Origin: Cacconaster sp045642485
Lineage (GTDB): Bacteria; Bacteroidota; Bacteroidia; Bacteroidales; UBA932
Direction of reading: 5' to 3'
Length of the DNA stretch: 49,941 nt
Assembly: GCA_045642485.1 (NCBI GenBank)
Contig: JAZUIV010000069.1
Coordinates: forward strand, 1 to 49,941
The first letter of the stretch is position 1. Every line of letters begins with the position of its first letter. The translations under genes and the position numbers were made by a program. Below the pieces are notes generated by a model, which was not told the DNA's origin, made no database searches, and was given only the letters and a program-made list of their open reading frames with translations. Positions 9,334-19,061 of the stretch are shown here, in pieces.

Positions 9334-11154
9334 ATGAACACTTTCAGAAGGATAATGTCTTACGGCAGGCCGTATTCGAAGTACTGGCCGCCTTATCTGT
9401 TCCTTTCGGTCGTATCGTTGGTATTCGGCATCATCAACTATGCTCTTCTGGGGCCTTTGCTTACGGTTCTGTTCGAGAATGGTGACATCGCGACCGCGAG
9501 TGTCCTTCCGGAATTCGAACTGAGCGTGGACTATTTTTCGGCCCTTTTCAGTTGGTTTCTTTCTCGGGTGGCTATAAAGCACGGTGTGGTAGGGGCTCTT
9601 GTCTTTGTGTGCATCTCCCTTGTGTTTGCCTGCTTCATCTGCGACCTTTGCAGATATCTCTCCCAGAGGATACTTGTCAATATGAGGACGCGGCTCCTGA
9701 AAAATCTGCGGGCTGACATATTCAGGAAAATCACCTCCCTTGACATAGGTTATTTCTCGGACCGCCGGAAGGGTGATGTCCTGTCGGTAGTCTCAAATGA
9801 CGTGAATGAGGTGCAGAACAGCGTCACCGGCAGCTTCCACATAATCCTGCGGGAGCCTCTGCTTGTCCTGGGCTTTCTGGCGATGCTTTTCTATATGTCG
9901 CCCCGCCTTACTGCGGTGAGTCTTGTGGCTCTTCCCGTCTGTGCCATATTTGTTACCAGACTGACAAGGAGGATGCGTGCCGGCAGCAAGGAGGCCCAAA
10001 CTCTCCTGGGGTCTATCATAAGCCATTTTGAGGAGGCTGTCAGCGGGCTTCGCGTGGTCAGGGCTTTCGGTGCCGGGGATTATCTTGCCTCCAGGTTCGA
10101 AAAGGTCAACGAAAAGCAGAAGCAGGTTCTGAGGAGTGTCTCCAACAGGCAGGAGATGGCTTCGCCTACCTCCGAGTTTCTCGGAATCACCATAGCCGCG
10201 GTGGTGCTGTTCTACGGCGGATGGCTCAATATCCACGGCCGGCTCGGGATGGGATGGCAGCAGTTCATTGTCTATATAATGTTCTACTGGAAGGTGCTGG
10301 AGCCTGCCAAGGCAATCGCCAATTCTTATGCGGGTATCCAGAAAGGGCTGGCTTCGGGGGAGAGAATATTCGCCATACTCGACGCACGCCCGCAGATAGA
10401 GGACGGCTCTGAGAAGGTGGACTCTTTTGAAAAGGAGTTGAGGTTCAATGACGTGAGTTTTTCATACGGCAACGGGCCGGTTCTGAAGCACATCAGTTTC
10501 TCGGTCCCCAAGGGAAAGACAGTCGCTATTGTGGGCCCTTCCGGGGCCGGCAAATCCACCATAGCAGACCTGATTCCACGGTTCCGTGACGTGGATTCCG
10601 GCTCCGTGACCCTGGACGGAAGGGATATTCGCGAAATAAAACTTTCGGATCTTGTTTCGCTGATGGGCATTGTCGGGCAGGAGACGATTCTTTTCAACGA
10701 TACCGTATCTGCGAACATTGCCTTCGGACGGGAAGACGTTACAGAGGAGCAGGTCAGGGCTGCCGCCAGGACAGCCAACGCGGATGAATTCATATCTGAA
10801 CTGCCACAGGGCTACGCGACCAACATAGGCGATCGGGGGATGAAACTTTCCGGAGGGCAGCGGCAGCGAATCGCGATAGCCCGGGCGGTCCTGAAAAATC
10901 CGCCGATTCTCATCCTTGACGAAGCGACCTCGTCCCTTGACACGGAGAGCGAACATCTGGTCCAGGAGGCCCTCACAGCGCTTATGCGTAACAGGACCTG
11001 CATCATCGTGGCCCATCGCCTGTCCACCGTCAGACACGCTGACAACATCATTGTCCTACGGGACGGTTCCATACAGGAAGAGGGAAATCACGAATTTCTT
11101 GTTGCGAAAAACGGACTTTATTCCCATCTTTGCAATTTACAGGGTTTCGAATGA
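9334..11154 (+). CDS. ABC exporter, MsbA/lipid-flippase type
   Basis: A 606-residue half-transporter with an N-terminal transmembrane domain (six predicted helices, about 1-330) fused to an ATPase domain. Visible motifs are Walker A G401-PSGAG-K407-ST, signature L505-SGGQ-509 followed by RQRIAIARA, Walker B LILD529-E530 and the switch His in VAHRLST. The arrangement matches MsbA-like exporters, which flip lipid A or other lipids across the inner membrane and act as homodimers. The substrate cannot be fixed from the sequence. Its stop overlaps the start of an acyl-CoA ligase gene (ATGA), which fits a lipid-related role. Confidence 0.93.
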   Translation: MNTFRRIMSYGRPYSKYWPPYLFLSVVSLVFGIINYALLGPLLTVLFENGDIATASVLPEFELSVDYFSALFSWFLSRVAIKHGVVGALVFVCISLVFACFICDLCRYLSQRILVNMRTRLLKNLRADIFRKITSLDIGYFSDRRKGDVLSVVSNDVNEVQNSVTGSFHIILREPLLVLGFLAMLFYMSPRLTAVSLVALPVCAIFVTRLTRRMRAGSKEAQTLLGSIISHFEEAVSGLRVVRAFGAGDYLASRFEKVNEKQKQVLRSVSNRQEMASPTSEFLGITIAAVVLFYGGWLNIHGRLGMGWQQFIVYIMFYWKVLEPAKAIANSYAGIQKGLASGERIFAILDARPQIEDGSEKVDSFEKELRFNDVSFSYGNGPVLKHISFSVPKGKTVAIVGPSGAGKSTIADLIPRFRDVDSGSVTLDGRDIREIKLSDLVSLMGIVGQETILFNDTVSANIAFGREDVTEEQVRAAARTANADEFISELPQGYATNIGDRGMKLSGGQRQRIAIARAVLKNPPILILDEATSSLDTESEHLVQEALTALMRNRTCIIVAHRLSTVRHADNIIVLRDGSIQEEGNHEFLVAKNGLYSHLCNLQGFE

Positions 11155-12821
11155 CAGGCTTGACGTCAAATATAAAATCAGTAAACAAGCTGTTTGAAGA
11201 TAGTTTCAGACAGAACTGGATGTGTTCTGCATTGTCCGATTATGGCGGCGAGACGCTTACTTACGGGCAGCTGGCCACCAGAATAGCCTGGCTTCATCTC
11301 TTCTTCAAGGGAGCAGGAGTCAGAAAGGGAGACAAAATCGCCATTTGCTCCCGCAATCAGATATACTGGGCTGTGACCTATCTTGCCGCGATGACATACG
11401 GGGCGGTTGTGGTACCTATCCTCCACGAGTTCAAGCCCGCCAACGTAGCGCATCTGGTCGAACATTCCGAAGCGAAGCTCCTTTTTGTCGGAGGCCCGGT
11501 CTGGGAAAACCTCCAGTATGAGGACTTCTCTTTTCTTGATGCCGTAATCCGGTATCCAGGATACGAGATAGTGTTCACCAACAAATCTTCCATCGTCACC
11601 TTGCGCAACAGAATTGACAGCAGATTTGAGGAAAAATATCCACACGGATATTCGGCCGAGGACATCGACTACTTCCACGACAGGCCGTCCGACCTTGCGC
11701 TGATAAGTTATACATCCGGTACTTCGGGCTTTTCCAAAGGGGTGATGATTCCGTTCAGGGCACTGTTGTCCAACATCCTTTTCGCGTCGGAGGTCGAGCC
11801 GCAGATGGACAACACATCCAATATGCTCTCCATATTGCCGTCGGCACATATGTTCGGAATGGTGTTCGAGTTCCTTTTCGAGATGTCCATCGGCGCCCAC
11901 GTGCACTTCCTTACGAGGCTCCCCAGTCCCAGGATTCTGTTGGAGGCTTTCAGCACCGTGAAGCCGGACGTCATAGTGACCGTACCTATTATTATTGAGA
12001 AACTGTACAAGAATCTTATACTGCCGGCAATCAGCAAAGGGACGCACAAACTGCTGCTGAACATTCCCGTGGCGGAAAAGATTGTTTTGGGCAGGATGAA
12101 CGAAAAGTTGAAGGCGGCTCTGGGCGGAAAGTTCAAGGAGGTGATAATAGGAGGGGCCCCCTTCGGCAGGGAAGTGGAGCAACTGCTTGCCAGAATGAAT
12201 TTCCCCTACACGGTAGGGTATGGTATGACAGAATGCGCCCCCATCATCACCTTTGTGCCGAGCGACTGCACACGCCTCTTCTCTTGCGGAAAGCCGGCTC
12301 CGAGAATGGCTGTCAGGATAGACTCCAGAGACCCCCTGAATATTCCCGGTGAGGTTCTCATCAAGGGGGACAACGTCTTCTCAGGGTATTATAAGAATGA
12401 AAAGGCCACAAAGTCAGCATTCACCAGGGATGGCTGGTTCCATACCGGAGACATAGGGGTGTTCGACTCTGACGGATACCTCTTCCTCAAAGGCAGAAAG
12501 AAGAGTATGATACTGGGGCCGTCCGGCCAGAACATCTATCCCGAAGAGATCGAGAGCGTCATAGACAATATGGAGGAGGTGACCGAGTCGCTTGTGATAG
12601 AAGACAACGGGTTGCTTGTGGCCCTGATTTATCCTGACATCCGCCGGATGAACATAGAGCAGTACTCCCAGCCCGAAATCGAAAGTATGTGCAGGGAGAT
12701 GCTTTCCAAAATTAACAGCCAACTTCCCAAATACAGCCAGATAGCCGCCGTGGAACTTGTTCCCGAAGAATTTGAGAAGACCCCCAAGCATAGTATCAAG
12801 CGTTATCTGTATCAGAGATAA
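11151..12821 (+). CDS. Long-chain acyl-CoA synthetase (AMP-binding)
   Basis: An adenylate-forming enzyme of 556 residues that activates a fatty acid with ATP and CoA. The AMP-binding signature YTSGTSGFSKGVM begins near residue 187. YGMTECAP (the second conserved motif), GWFHTGDIG and KGRKKSMILG near the C-terminal lid domain are all present. I chose ATG at 11151, which overlaps the ABC gene stop, over an upstream TTG at 11130 that would add seven residues inside the previous gene. It is the second gene of the run 9.3-14.8 kb. Likely function is recycling or activating fatty acids for envelope lipids; chain-length preference is not readable. Confidence 0.92.
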   Translation: MTGLTSNIKSVNKLFEDSFRQNWMCSALSDYGGETLTYGQLATRIAWLHLFFKGAGVRKGDKIAICSRNQIYWAVTYLAAMTYGAVVVPILHEFKPANVAHLVEHSEAKLLFVGGPVWENLQYEDFSFLDAVIRYPGYEIVFTNKSSIVTLRNRIDSRFEEKYPHGYSAEDIDYFHDRPSDLALISYTSGTSGFSKGVMIPFRALLSNILFASEVEPQMDNTSNMLSILPSAHMFGMVFEFLFEMSIGAHVHFLTRLPSPRILLEAFSTVKPDVIVTVPIIIEKLYKNLILPAISKGTHKLLLNIPVAEKIVLGRMNEKLKAALGGKFKEVIIGGAPFGREVEQLLARMNFPYTVGYGMTECAPIITFVPSDCTRLFSCGKPAPRMAVRIDSRDPLNIPGEVLIKGDNVFSGYYKNEKATKSAFTRDGWFHTGDIGVFDSDGYLFLKGRKKSMILGPSGQNIYPEEIESVIDNMEEVTESLVIEDNGLLVALIYPDIRRMNIEQYSQPEIESMCREMLSKINSQLPKYSQIAAVELVPEEFEKTPKHSIKRYLYQR

Positions 12822-12827
12822 GATTTT

Positions 12828-13238
12828 ATGGATACAAAATTTGATAAAAGCTACCTTGAAATGGCCCGGGTGTGGGCCAGAAACTCCTATTGCTCGAGGC
12901 GGCAGGTGGGAGCCCTGATTGTAAAGGACAGAATGATAATCTCCGACGGGTACAACGGCACTCCGTCCGGGTTTGAGAACATATGCGAGGATGAAAACGG
13001 GGTTACGAAACCTTATGTGCTTCACGCAGAGGCGAATGCCATCACAAAAGTTGCAAGGAGCGGCAACAGCAGCCTCGACGCCACGATGTATGTGACGGCG
13101 TCTCCCTGTATCGAGTGCGCCAAACTTATAATCCAGGCCGGTATCAAGAGAGTCGTTTACAGTGATGATTACAGGTCTTCGGACGGACTGGACCTTTTGC
13201 GCCGGGCGGGCATAGAAGTGGAAAAGGGCGAGGAATAA
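12828..13238 (+). CDS. dCMP/cytidine deaminase family protein
   Basis: A 136-residue zinc deaminase that converts dCMP to dUMP, feeding thymidylate synthesis. The zinc site is complete: H66-A-E68 and P93-C94-I-E-C97. The N-terminal region ARVWARNSYCSRRQVGALIVKD is typical of the dCMP deaminase (ComEB-like) group. The size fits. It starts 6 bases after the acyl-CoA ligase and ends one base before the S41 protease start. The same gene pair (deaminase then S41 protease) is, from memory, common in Bacteroidales. Confidence 0.92.
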   Translation: MDTKFDKSYLEMARVWARNSYCSRRQVGALIVKDRMIISDGYNGTPSGFENICEDENGVTKPYVLHAEANAITKVARSGNSSLDATMYVTASPCIECAKLIIQAGIKRVVYSDDYRSSDGLDLLRRAGIEVEKGEE

Positions 13239-13239
13239 T

Positions 13240-14820
13240 ATGGAACCCAAGCAATTGAACAGAATTCTCACAGTTGTGCTGTGGGTTGTTATACTGGCGC
13301 TCGTCATAGGAGCGGTAAACACTATGAGGCGGAACCGTGCCGCAAAGGTTCAGATTCCGGAGGGTGACTGGGGCAAACTGATGCTTGTCCTGGGAAGCGT
13401 TGACAAGGACTATGTGGATGCAATCGACCACGAAAAAGTTACCGAGGACATACTTCCTCTGATTATGTCGGAATTGGACCCTCATTCGGTCTATCTTCCT
13501 CCGGTTGAACTTCAGGTTGCGGAGGAGGACCTTCAGGGAGGATTTGACGGCATAGGGATTCAGTTTACGGTCCCCGAGGACACGGCTGTGGTGTCTCAGG
13601 TGATTTCAGGCGGCCCGGCTGAGAAGGCGGGACTTCTCTCCGGAGACCGTGTGGTGAAGGTTGATGGCAGAACAATCGCCGGAGTCGGGATGCCTCAGGA
13701 TTCAATGGTCCGGCTGATGAAAGGCAAGCGTGGTACCAAAGTGCTGATATCCGTCAGAAGGGCGGGGGAGCAGGATTTGGTGGATTTCCCGATAATCAGG
13801 GACAAGATTCCTGTCAATTCCGTTGACGCGGCATTTATGATTAACGACACCACCGGCTACGTAAAGCTCTCCAAGTTTGCCAAAACCAGTTATTTCGAAT
13901 TCATTTCCTCAATGATCAAACTCCGTTCGAAGGGGATGAAACGCCTCCTGTTCGATTTGAGAGGCAATTCCGGCGGCTATCTGGACCAGGCAATAATGCT
14001 TTCCAACGAGTTCCTTTCCAAGGGAGACCTTGTCGTCTATATGGAGGGACGGAAGAGAGCCCGCCAGGATGTGTTCTCCGATGGGAAGGGCTCTTGCCAG
14101 GACATTTCCCTGGCAGTCCTGATTGATGAGGCTTCGGCATCGTCGAGCGAAATTTTCGCCGGTGCGATGCAGGACAACGACAGAGCGGTGCTGTACGGAT
14201 TGAGGTCATACGGGAAGGGCCTTGTCCAGGAACCTGTCTATTTCAGCGACGGTTCCGGTATCAGGCTGACAGTTGCCCGTTACTATACCCCCTCCGGAAG
14301 GTGCATTCAGAAACCGTATGATGATTATGCGTCCGATCTGTTGCAGAGATACCGTCACGGGGAGATGATGAATGCGGACAGCATCAAAGTCAATGATTCT
14401 CTCAAGTTCACCACGAAAGGGGGCCGTACCGTTTACGGAGGAGGAGGTATCATTCCTGATGTGTTCGTCCCTCTGGATACTACCGGCGTGAGTGATTTTC
14501 TCGTGAAATGCAACAGACTCAGTCTTCAGGTCAAATTTGCGAACCAGATGTCCGACAGGTACAGGGAGAAACTCCGTTCCATAGAGGATATTGACACCCT
14601 TAACCGATTCCTCGACGGATTGGCCCTCAAGGAGAGGTTCATCAGTTACGCCGCCGGTGCCGGTGTCTCCATCAAGGACGGGGAATGGGAAACTTCCGGT
14701 CGTATAATCGAGACTCAACTTCGTGCGCTTGTCGGCCGCAACTCCCCCTTGAACGATGAAGCGTTCTATCAGATTTACCTGTCCATTGACAATGTGGTTG
14801 ATGCAGCCCTGAAAAAATGA
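13240..14820 (+). CDS. ctpA: S41 family C-terminal processing protease
   Basis: A periplasmic, membrane-anchored serine protease of 526 residues. An N-terminal membrane segment lies at about 8-25 (TVVLWVVILALVIGAV). A PDZ domain follows (about 90-180, GFDGIGIQF, GPAEKAGLLSGDRVV). The catalytic core has SASSSE at 299-304 and the general-base Lys326 in SYGKGLVQ. Tsp/CtpA proteases trim or degrade envelope proteins at their C-termini. A 210-residue tail beyond the catalytic site is normal for Bacteroidota members. It is the last gene of the run before a 75-base gap. Confidence 0.94.
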   Translation: MEPKQLNRILTVVLWVVILALVIGAVNTMRRNRAAKVQIPEGDWGKLMLVLGSVDKDYVDAIDHEKVTEDILPLIMSELDPHSVYLPPVELQVAEEDLQGGFDGIGIQFTVPEDTAVVSQVISGGPAEKAGLLSGDRVVKVDGRTIAGVGMPQDSMVRLMKGKRGTKVLISVRRAGEQDLVDFPIIRDKIPVNSVDAAFMINDTTGYVKLSKFAKTSYFEFISSMIKLRSKGMKRLLFDLRGNSGGYLDQAIMLSNEFLSKGDLVVYMEGRKRARQDVFSDGKGSCQDISLAVLIDEASASSSEIFAGAMQDNDRAVLYGLRSYGKGLVQEPVYFSDGSGIRLTVARYYTPSGRCIQKPYDDYASDLLQRYRHGEMMNADSIKVNDSLKFTTKGGRTVYGGGGIIPDVFVPLDTTGVSDFLVKCNRLSLQVKFANQMSDRYREKLRSIEDIDTLNRFLDGLALKERFISYAAGAGVSIKDGEWETSGRIIETQLRALVGRNSPLNDEAFYQIYLSIDNVVDAALKK

Positions 14821-14895
14821 GATTCTGACGGTTTGTTGAAACAAATCGTAATCTTATGCGTATAACTATTGTTTTGACTACGCAAAAACGAACCT

Positions 14896-15972
14896 ATGAA
14901 ACTATCCCAATTCAGATTTGACCTGCCCGTGGAAAGGGTGGCCAAATATCCGTCGGAAGAACGTGACGAGTGCAGACTGATGATTCTGGACAAACGTACT
15001 GGCGCCATTCAGCATAAAGTTTTCAAGGATATTCTCAATGTCTGTCCCGAAGGCTCGACGGAGCCCTATATAAAACCCCACGACCTTTTCGTTTTCAACG
15101 ACGCCAAGGTTTTCCCCGCCAGACTTGTGGGCAACAAGGAGAAGACGGGGGCCAAGATTGAAGTTTTCCTTCTTCGCGAACTCAACAGTGAGCAGCGTCT
15201 TTGGGATGTGCTAGTTGATCCCGCCCGCAAAATCAGGATAGGGAACAAACTCTATTTCGGTGAGAATGACTCTCTTGTCGCCGAGGTGATAGACAATACC
15301 ACCTCCCGTGGCCGCACTCTCCGTTTTCTTTTCGACGGGTCATACGATGAGTTCAAGGAGACCCTTTACAATATGGGTTCACTCCCGATTCCCAGATGGG
15401 TCCGTCCTCACGCTGAGGAAATTGACACGGAACGTTTTCAGACCATTTTCGCAAAGAATGAAGGTGCGGTTTCTTCTCCTGCGGCAGGTCTCCATTTCAG
15501 CAGAATTCTCTTCAAGAGGATGGAACTGGCTGACGTGGACTCCACTTTCATTACGGTATATATGGGCAATGCCCATTTCCGTGCGGTTGACGTGGAGGAT
15601 CTCTCGAAGCACAAGATGGATTCCGAAAGGGTTGTGATTCCCGAAAGCAGTGCTGAAGCCGTCAATGCAGCCAAGCGTAACGGTCACAAGGTGGTTGCCG
15701 TCGGTATCACTGTGGTAAGGGCTCTGGAGACTTACGTGACTACAACCAGGGAGATACGCCCCTTTGACGGTTGGACGAACAAATTCATATTTCCTCCGTA
15801 CCACTATTCGATTCCCGATGCGATGATAACCAACTTCCACCTTCCGCAGAGCACGATGCTTATGAATGCGGCGGCGTTCGGAGGGTTCGAAAACGTGATG
15901 AACGCCTATAAGGTTGCCCTTGACGAGGGTTATCAGTTCGGAACGTACGGAGATGCGATGTTGATTATATAA
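14896..15972 (+). CDS. queA: tRNA preQ1(34) S-adenosylmethionine ribosyltransferase-isomerase
   Basis: QueA transfers and rearranges the ribosyl group of SAM onto preQ1 at the wobble base of tRNAs for Asn, Asp, His and Tyr, giving epoxyqueuosine. The 358 residues match the family throughout: LPVERVAKYPSEERD-type start, LFVFNDAKVFPARLVG, PIPRWVRP, GAVSSPAAGLHFS, VTTTREIRPFDGWTNKFI and NFHLPQSTMLMNAAAFGG. A 75-base leader with no clear promoter precedes it. The next gene, dprA, starts 54 bases downstream. Confidence 0.97.
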   Translation: MKLSQFRFDLPVERVAKYPSEERDECRLMILDKRTGAIQHKVFKDILNVCPEGSTEPYIKPHDLFVFNDAKVFPARLVGNKEKTGAKIEVFLLRELNSEQRLWDVLVDPARKIRIGNKLYFGENDSLVAEVIDNTTSRGRTLRFLFDGSYDEFKETLYNMGSLPIPRWVRPHAEEIDTERFQTIFAKNEGAVSSPAAGLHFSRILFKRMELADVDSTFITVYMGNAHFRAVDVEDLSKHKMDSERVVIPESSAEAVNAAKRNGHKVVAVGITVVRALETYVTTTREIRPFDGWTNKFIFPPYHYSIPDAMITNFHLPQSTMLMNAAAFGGFENVMNAYKVALDEGYQFGTYGDAMLII

Positions 15973-15998
15973 TTCTGACGTTTCAGACATACCGATAG

Positions 15999-16040
15999 GA
16001 GCCGTATTCCATATTTTGCGAAAAAAATGGAATACGACTC
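15999..16040 (+). promoter_or_regulatory. Hairpin that includes the dprA start codon
   Basis: CGTATTCCAT (16003-16012) is the exact inverted copy of ATGGAATACG (16027-16036), whose first three bases are the dprA start codon. After one mismatch the pairing continues for three more base pairs (GAG 15999-16001 with CTC 16038-16040), 13 of 14 positions in all. The 14-base loop contains the A-rich stretch where a ribosome would bind. In RNA this would hide the start codon. Confidence 0.6.
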
Positions 16041-17127
16041 TCTTGTTTATTGGTGCGCGCTCAATCTGATATTTGCCGAAAAGTGCAGTGTCGGACTGTC
16101 ACTCGTTGAAAAATTCCCCGAGCCACAAGTTCTGTTTTCGCTCAGCGAAAAGGATCTGAAGGAGGTTATGCCCGGCGGGGACAGGTTTATTTCCCAGATT
16201 CGCAATCCGGCAATTCTCGAAAGGGCGGTGCGGGAGGTGGAGTGGGCTTCCCGGTATGGCATACGTCTCGAACCTCTCTGCTCGGACGGATATCCTTTCC
16301 GGCTCAGGGAGTGCCCTGATGCGCCTCTTCTCATATATTGTAAGGGTGAGGTGGACCTGAATGCCGCAAGAACAGTTGCTGTAGTCGGTACCCGCCGGGC
16401 GACATATTACGGGAAGAACGCCGTGCGGAAAATAGTGGAGTCGCTGTCTATGGGGGATGTCAAGCCTCTTATTGTCAGTGGACTTGCTTTGGGAATTGAC
16501 GGGGAGGCTCATCAGGCGGCCCTTGATATGGGGCTGAGGACGGTGGCGGTGCTCCCTACCGGACTGGATGAAATCTATCCTCCCCGTCACCGTGACCTTG
16601 CAAAGAAAATAACGGAAACGGGCGGTCTGGTCACCGATTTCCCAAGAAACACACTTCCGGAACGCTTCACCTTTCTCAGACGAAACAGGATTATTGCGGG
16701 TATGGCGGATGCCGTTCTGCTTGCACAGTCGTATGCCAAGGGCGGGGGGCTGATCACCGCATCTTTGGCCGTTCAATATTCCAGGGAACTGTTCGCTGTT
16801 CCCGGAAATATGGACGACGCTTCTTTTGCCGGGTGCAACAATCTGATATACAATAATTCAGCAGTGATAATGAATAATCCTGAAGCCATTGCGGACACGC
16901 TCGGATGGAAGAAGTCGGCCGGAAAGGAAAAACTGTTGTTCGACAATCCCGTTTCAAAGGAAGGCACCGTGATTCTGAAGTTGCTGCACTCCTGCGGGCC
17001 CCTCTCTTCCGAGGACATTGCAGAGCGTGCCGGCATCTCCCCGCAAAAACTCGCTTCGGAACTGCTTGCTCTTGAAATGGAGGGAATAATACACAATGAC
17101 CGTCATTTTTACTATCTTTGCAGATGA
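16027..17127 (+). CDS. dprA: DNA-processing protein DprA
   Basis: DprA binds incoming single-stranded DNA and loads RecA during natural transformation. It has 366 residues. A helical N-terminal part is followed by the Rossmann-like core VAVVGTRRATYYGKN (about 120), IVSGLALGIDGEAHQAAL (about 150), VAVLPTGLDEIYPPRH, GLVTDFP and AGMADAVLLAQS-type segments. The C-terminal winged-helix domain is complete (ILKLLHSCGPLSSEDIAERAGIS). The start at 16027 is embedded in a hairpin described separately, and no Shine-Dalgarno is seen. The stop is one base before the tatD start. Confidence 0.95.
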   Translation: MEYDSLVYWCALNLIFAEKCSVGLSLVEKFPEPQVLFSLSEKDLKEVMPGGDRFISQIRNPAILERAVREVEWASRYGIRLEPLCSDGYPFRLRECPDAPLLIYCKGEVDLNAARTVAVVGTRRATYYGKNAVRKIVESLSMGDVKPLIVSGLALGIDGEAHQAALDMGLRTVAVLPTGLDEIYPPRHRDLAKKITETGGLVTDFPRNTLPERFTFLRRNRIIAGMADAVLLAQSYAKGGGLITASLAVQYSRELFAVPGNMDDASFAGCNNLIYNNSAVIMNNPEAIADTLGWKKSAGKEKLLFDNPVSKEGTVILKLLHSCGPLSSEDIAERAGISPQKLASELLALEMEGIIHNDRHFYYLCR

Positions 17128-17128
17128 T

Positions 17129-17902
17129 ATGGCGGAACTTATAGATACTCATTCCCATATTTACGACGAAGCTTTCGATGCCGACTTTGACGATGTGGTT
17201 TCCAGGGCGAAGGAAAACGGCCTCACCGCTTTGATTATGCCTGGGATAGATATCTCGTGCTATGACAGGATGCTTTCCGCTGCTGACCGGCTTCCGGGGT
17301 TTGCTTTCCCCTGCATCGGCCTGCATCCTACCTCGGTAGGCGATTCCTGGCGGGATGAATACAGATTTGTGAAAGAGCATCTCGGGGACAGGAGATTTTA
17401 TGCGATAGGGGAGGTGGGCCTTGATTTTCACTGGTCTGACAAATACCGGAAGGAGCAGATAGAGGTTTTTGAAAATCAGATAGAAATCGCGGCGGAACGG
17501 GATCTCCCCCTTATCATCCACCTGCGCGACGCAACGGGGGTGATGCTGAATGTCCTGGAGGATATGAAAGGTATTCCGATCAGGGGCTCTTTCCACGCTT
17601 TTTCAGGCAGTTATGAAACTTATAAGGAATATCTGAAATACGGCGATTTCAAATTCGGGATAGGAGGGGTGGCCACGTACAAGAATGCAGGAGTGGCCGG
17701 GACGATTGCATCGATGTCCCTCTCCGATATCATTCTCGAAACGGATTGCCCCTGGCTTACCCCGGTGCCGCACCGCGGGCAGCGCAACGAAAGTTCCTAT
17801 GTCAGGTTCGTCGCTGAGAAGGTCTCTTCAATCAAGGGCGTTTCCGTGGAAGAGGTCGGAGCCGTTACAAGCAGAAATGCACGTTCACTTTTTAAAATGT
17901 AA
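17129..17902 (+). CDS. tatD: TatD-family metal-dependent hydrolase/DNase
   Basis: A 257-residue TIM-barrel hydrolase. Metal ligands are visible in THSHIYD (HxH near residue 7), GEVGLDFHW, IIHLRDA, SFHAFSG and ETDCPWLTP. Family members are 3'-exonucleases or D-aminoacyl-type hydrolases acting in DNA repair or quality control. I place the start at ATG 17129, directly after the dprA stop at 17127. An in-frame upstream ATG at 17096 would add 11 residues inside dprA and precede the conserved AELIDTHSH start. The next gene follows after 5 bases. Confidence 0.94.
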   Translation: MAELIDTHSHIYDEAFDADFDDVVSRAKENGLTALIMPGIDISCYDRMLSAADRLPGFAFPCIGLHPTSVGDSWRDEYRFVKEHLGDRRFYAIGEVGLDFHWSDKYRKEQIEVFENQIEIAAERDLPLIIHLRDATGVMLNVLEDMKGIPIRGSFHAFSGSYETYKEYLKYGDFKFGIGGVATYKNAGVAGTIASMSLSDIILETDCPWLTPVPHRGQRNESSYVRFVAEKVSSIKGVSVEEVGAVTSRNARSLFKM

Positions 17903-17907
17903 TATCT

Positions 17908-18936
17908 ATGAAGCGGATTCTTCTCATTTACACGGGAGGTACCATCGGAATGAAACAGGATATCGGTTCAGGGGTACTCAAGCCGTTTGATTTCGACCAG
18001 ATCACTTCGGAAGTCCCTGAATTGCGAGAACTGGGCTATGAAATAGACAATGTGTCGTTTGATCCCATCATCGACTCGTCCGATATCCGGCCGAGCCTTT
18101 GGGTGGATCTGTGCCGGATAATTGAGACCAACTACGACAGATATGAAGGATTTGTGGTCCTTCACGGTACGGATACGATGGCATATTCGGCCTCTGCGCT
18201 CAGTTTTATGCTGGAGAATCTCGAAAAGCCTGTAATCTTCACCGGAAGTCAGTTGCCGATCGGTGTCGTCCGGACTGACGGACGAGACAATCTCATATCA
18301 TCCATAGAGATTGCGGCGGCTCAGGACTCTGACGGACACGCCATTGTCCCGGAGGTTTGCATTTTCTTCGAAAACAGACTCTACAGAGGCAATCGTACCA
18401 CGAAATACAGCGCTGAAGATTTCAATGCCTTCGTCTCTCCCAACTGCCTCCCTTTGGCTGAGGTAGGAATTCATATCAGGTATAACAGGCAGCAGATCAG
18501 ATATCCGAGGCAGTGGGGGGTGCCCCTTTCCGTCAATATGGACCTCGATACAAGGGTTGCCATTCTGAAAATTTTCCCTGGTATGTCCTGTGAATATGTG
18601 CAGGCCATTCTGGGTATGGGGAATCTGAAAGCCGTTGTGCTTGAAACATACGGGTCCGGCAACTCTATGAGTTCCCCCGAGTTTCTGGATGCCTTGGCAA
18701 CCTTCTCCAATAGCGGTGGAATTATTATCAATGTTACTCAGTGTCAGGCGGGAAGCGTAGATATGGGGGCCTATGCCAATGGTGATCTCCTCGGGAAAAC
18801 CGGTGTGGTCGGGGGGTATGACATCACCACTGAATCTGCGCTTACAAAGTTGTTCGTTCTGCTGGGCAGACACTCGGATATCGGGAGGGTCAAACAATAC
18901 CTTTCCGTCAACATATGTGGAGAAATTTCAAAATAA
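17908..18936 (+). CDS. ansA: Type I L-asparaginase
   Basis: A 342-residue asparaginase hydrolysing L-asparagine to aspartate and ammonia. Both active-site regions are intact: IYTGGTIGM (first Thr, near residue 10) and LHGTDTMAYSASAL (near 88, Thr-Asp of the second site). GSQLPIG and SVDMGAY segments also fit. No signal peptide is seen, so it should be the cytoplasmic AnsA type. It is the last gene of the compact run; an AT-rich gap of 125 bases follows. Confidence 0.94.
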   Translation: MKRILLIYTGGTIGMKQDIGSGVLKPFDFDQITSEVPELRELGYEIDNVSFDPIIDSSDIRPSLWVDLCRIIETNYDRYEGFVVLHGTDTMAYSASALSFMLENLEKPVIFTGSQLPIGVVRTDGRDNLISSIEIAAAQDSDGHAIVPEVCIFFENRLYRGNRTTKYSAEDFNAFVSPNCLPLAEVGIHIRYNRQQIRYPRQWGVPLSVNMDLDTRVAILKIFPGMSCEYVQAILGMGNLKAVVLETYGSGNSMSSPEFLDALATFSNSGGIIINVTQCQAGSVDMGAYANGDLLGKTGVVGGYDITTESALTKLFVLLGRHSDIGRVKQYLSVNICGEISK

Positions 18937-19061
18937 GGTAGTTTTTGTAAAAAAAAATCTTTAAATTGCACAATAATTCACCGGCCGCTTTGTGCCTTGG
19001 TGATGGAAAGTTAAGGTTATTATTTATCTAATTCTTTGTTTAATAATTAATTAAAAAACCT

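Noticed and set aside
11178..12182. A 334-codon - strand frame opposite the acyl-CoA ligase
   Set aside because: No homology and no start signals; the sense gene is well supported.
17113..17120. TATCTTTG near the dprA end as a promoter for tatD
   Set aside because: It fits the -7 consensus but lies in coding sequence, has no -33 partner and tatD begins directly after dprA, so chance is likely.
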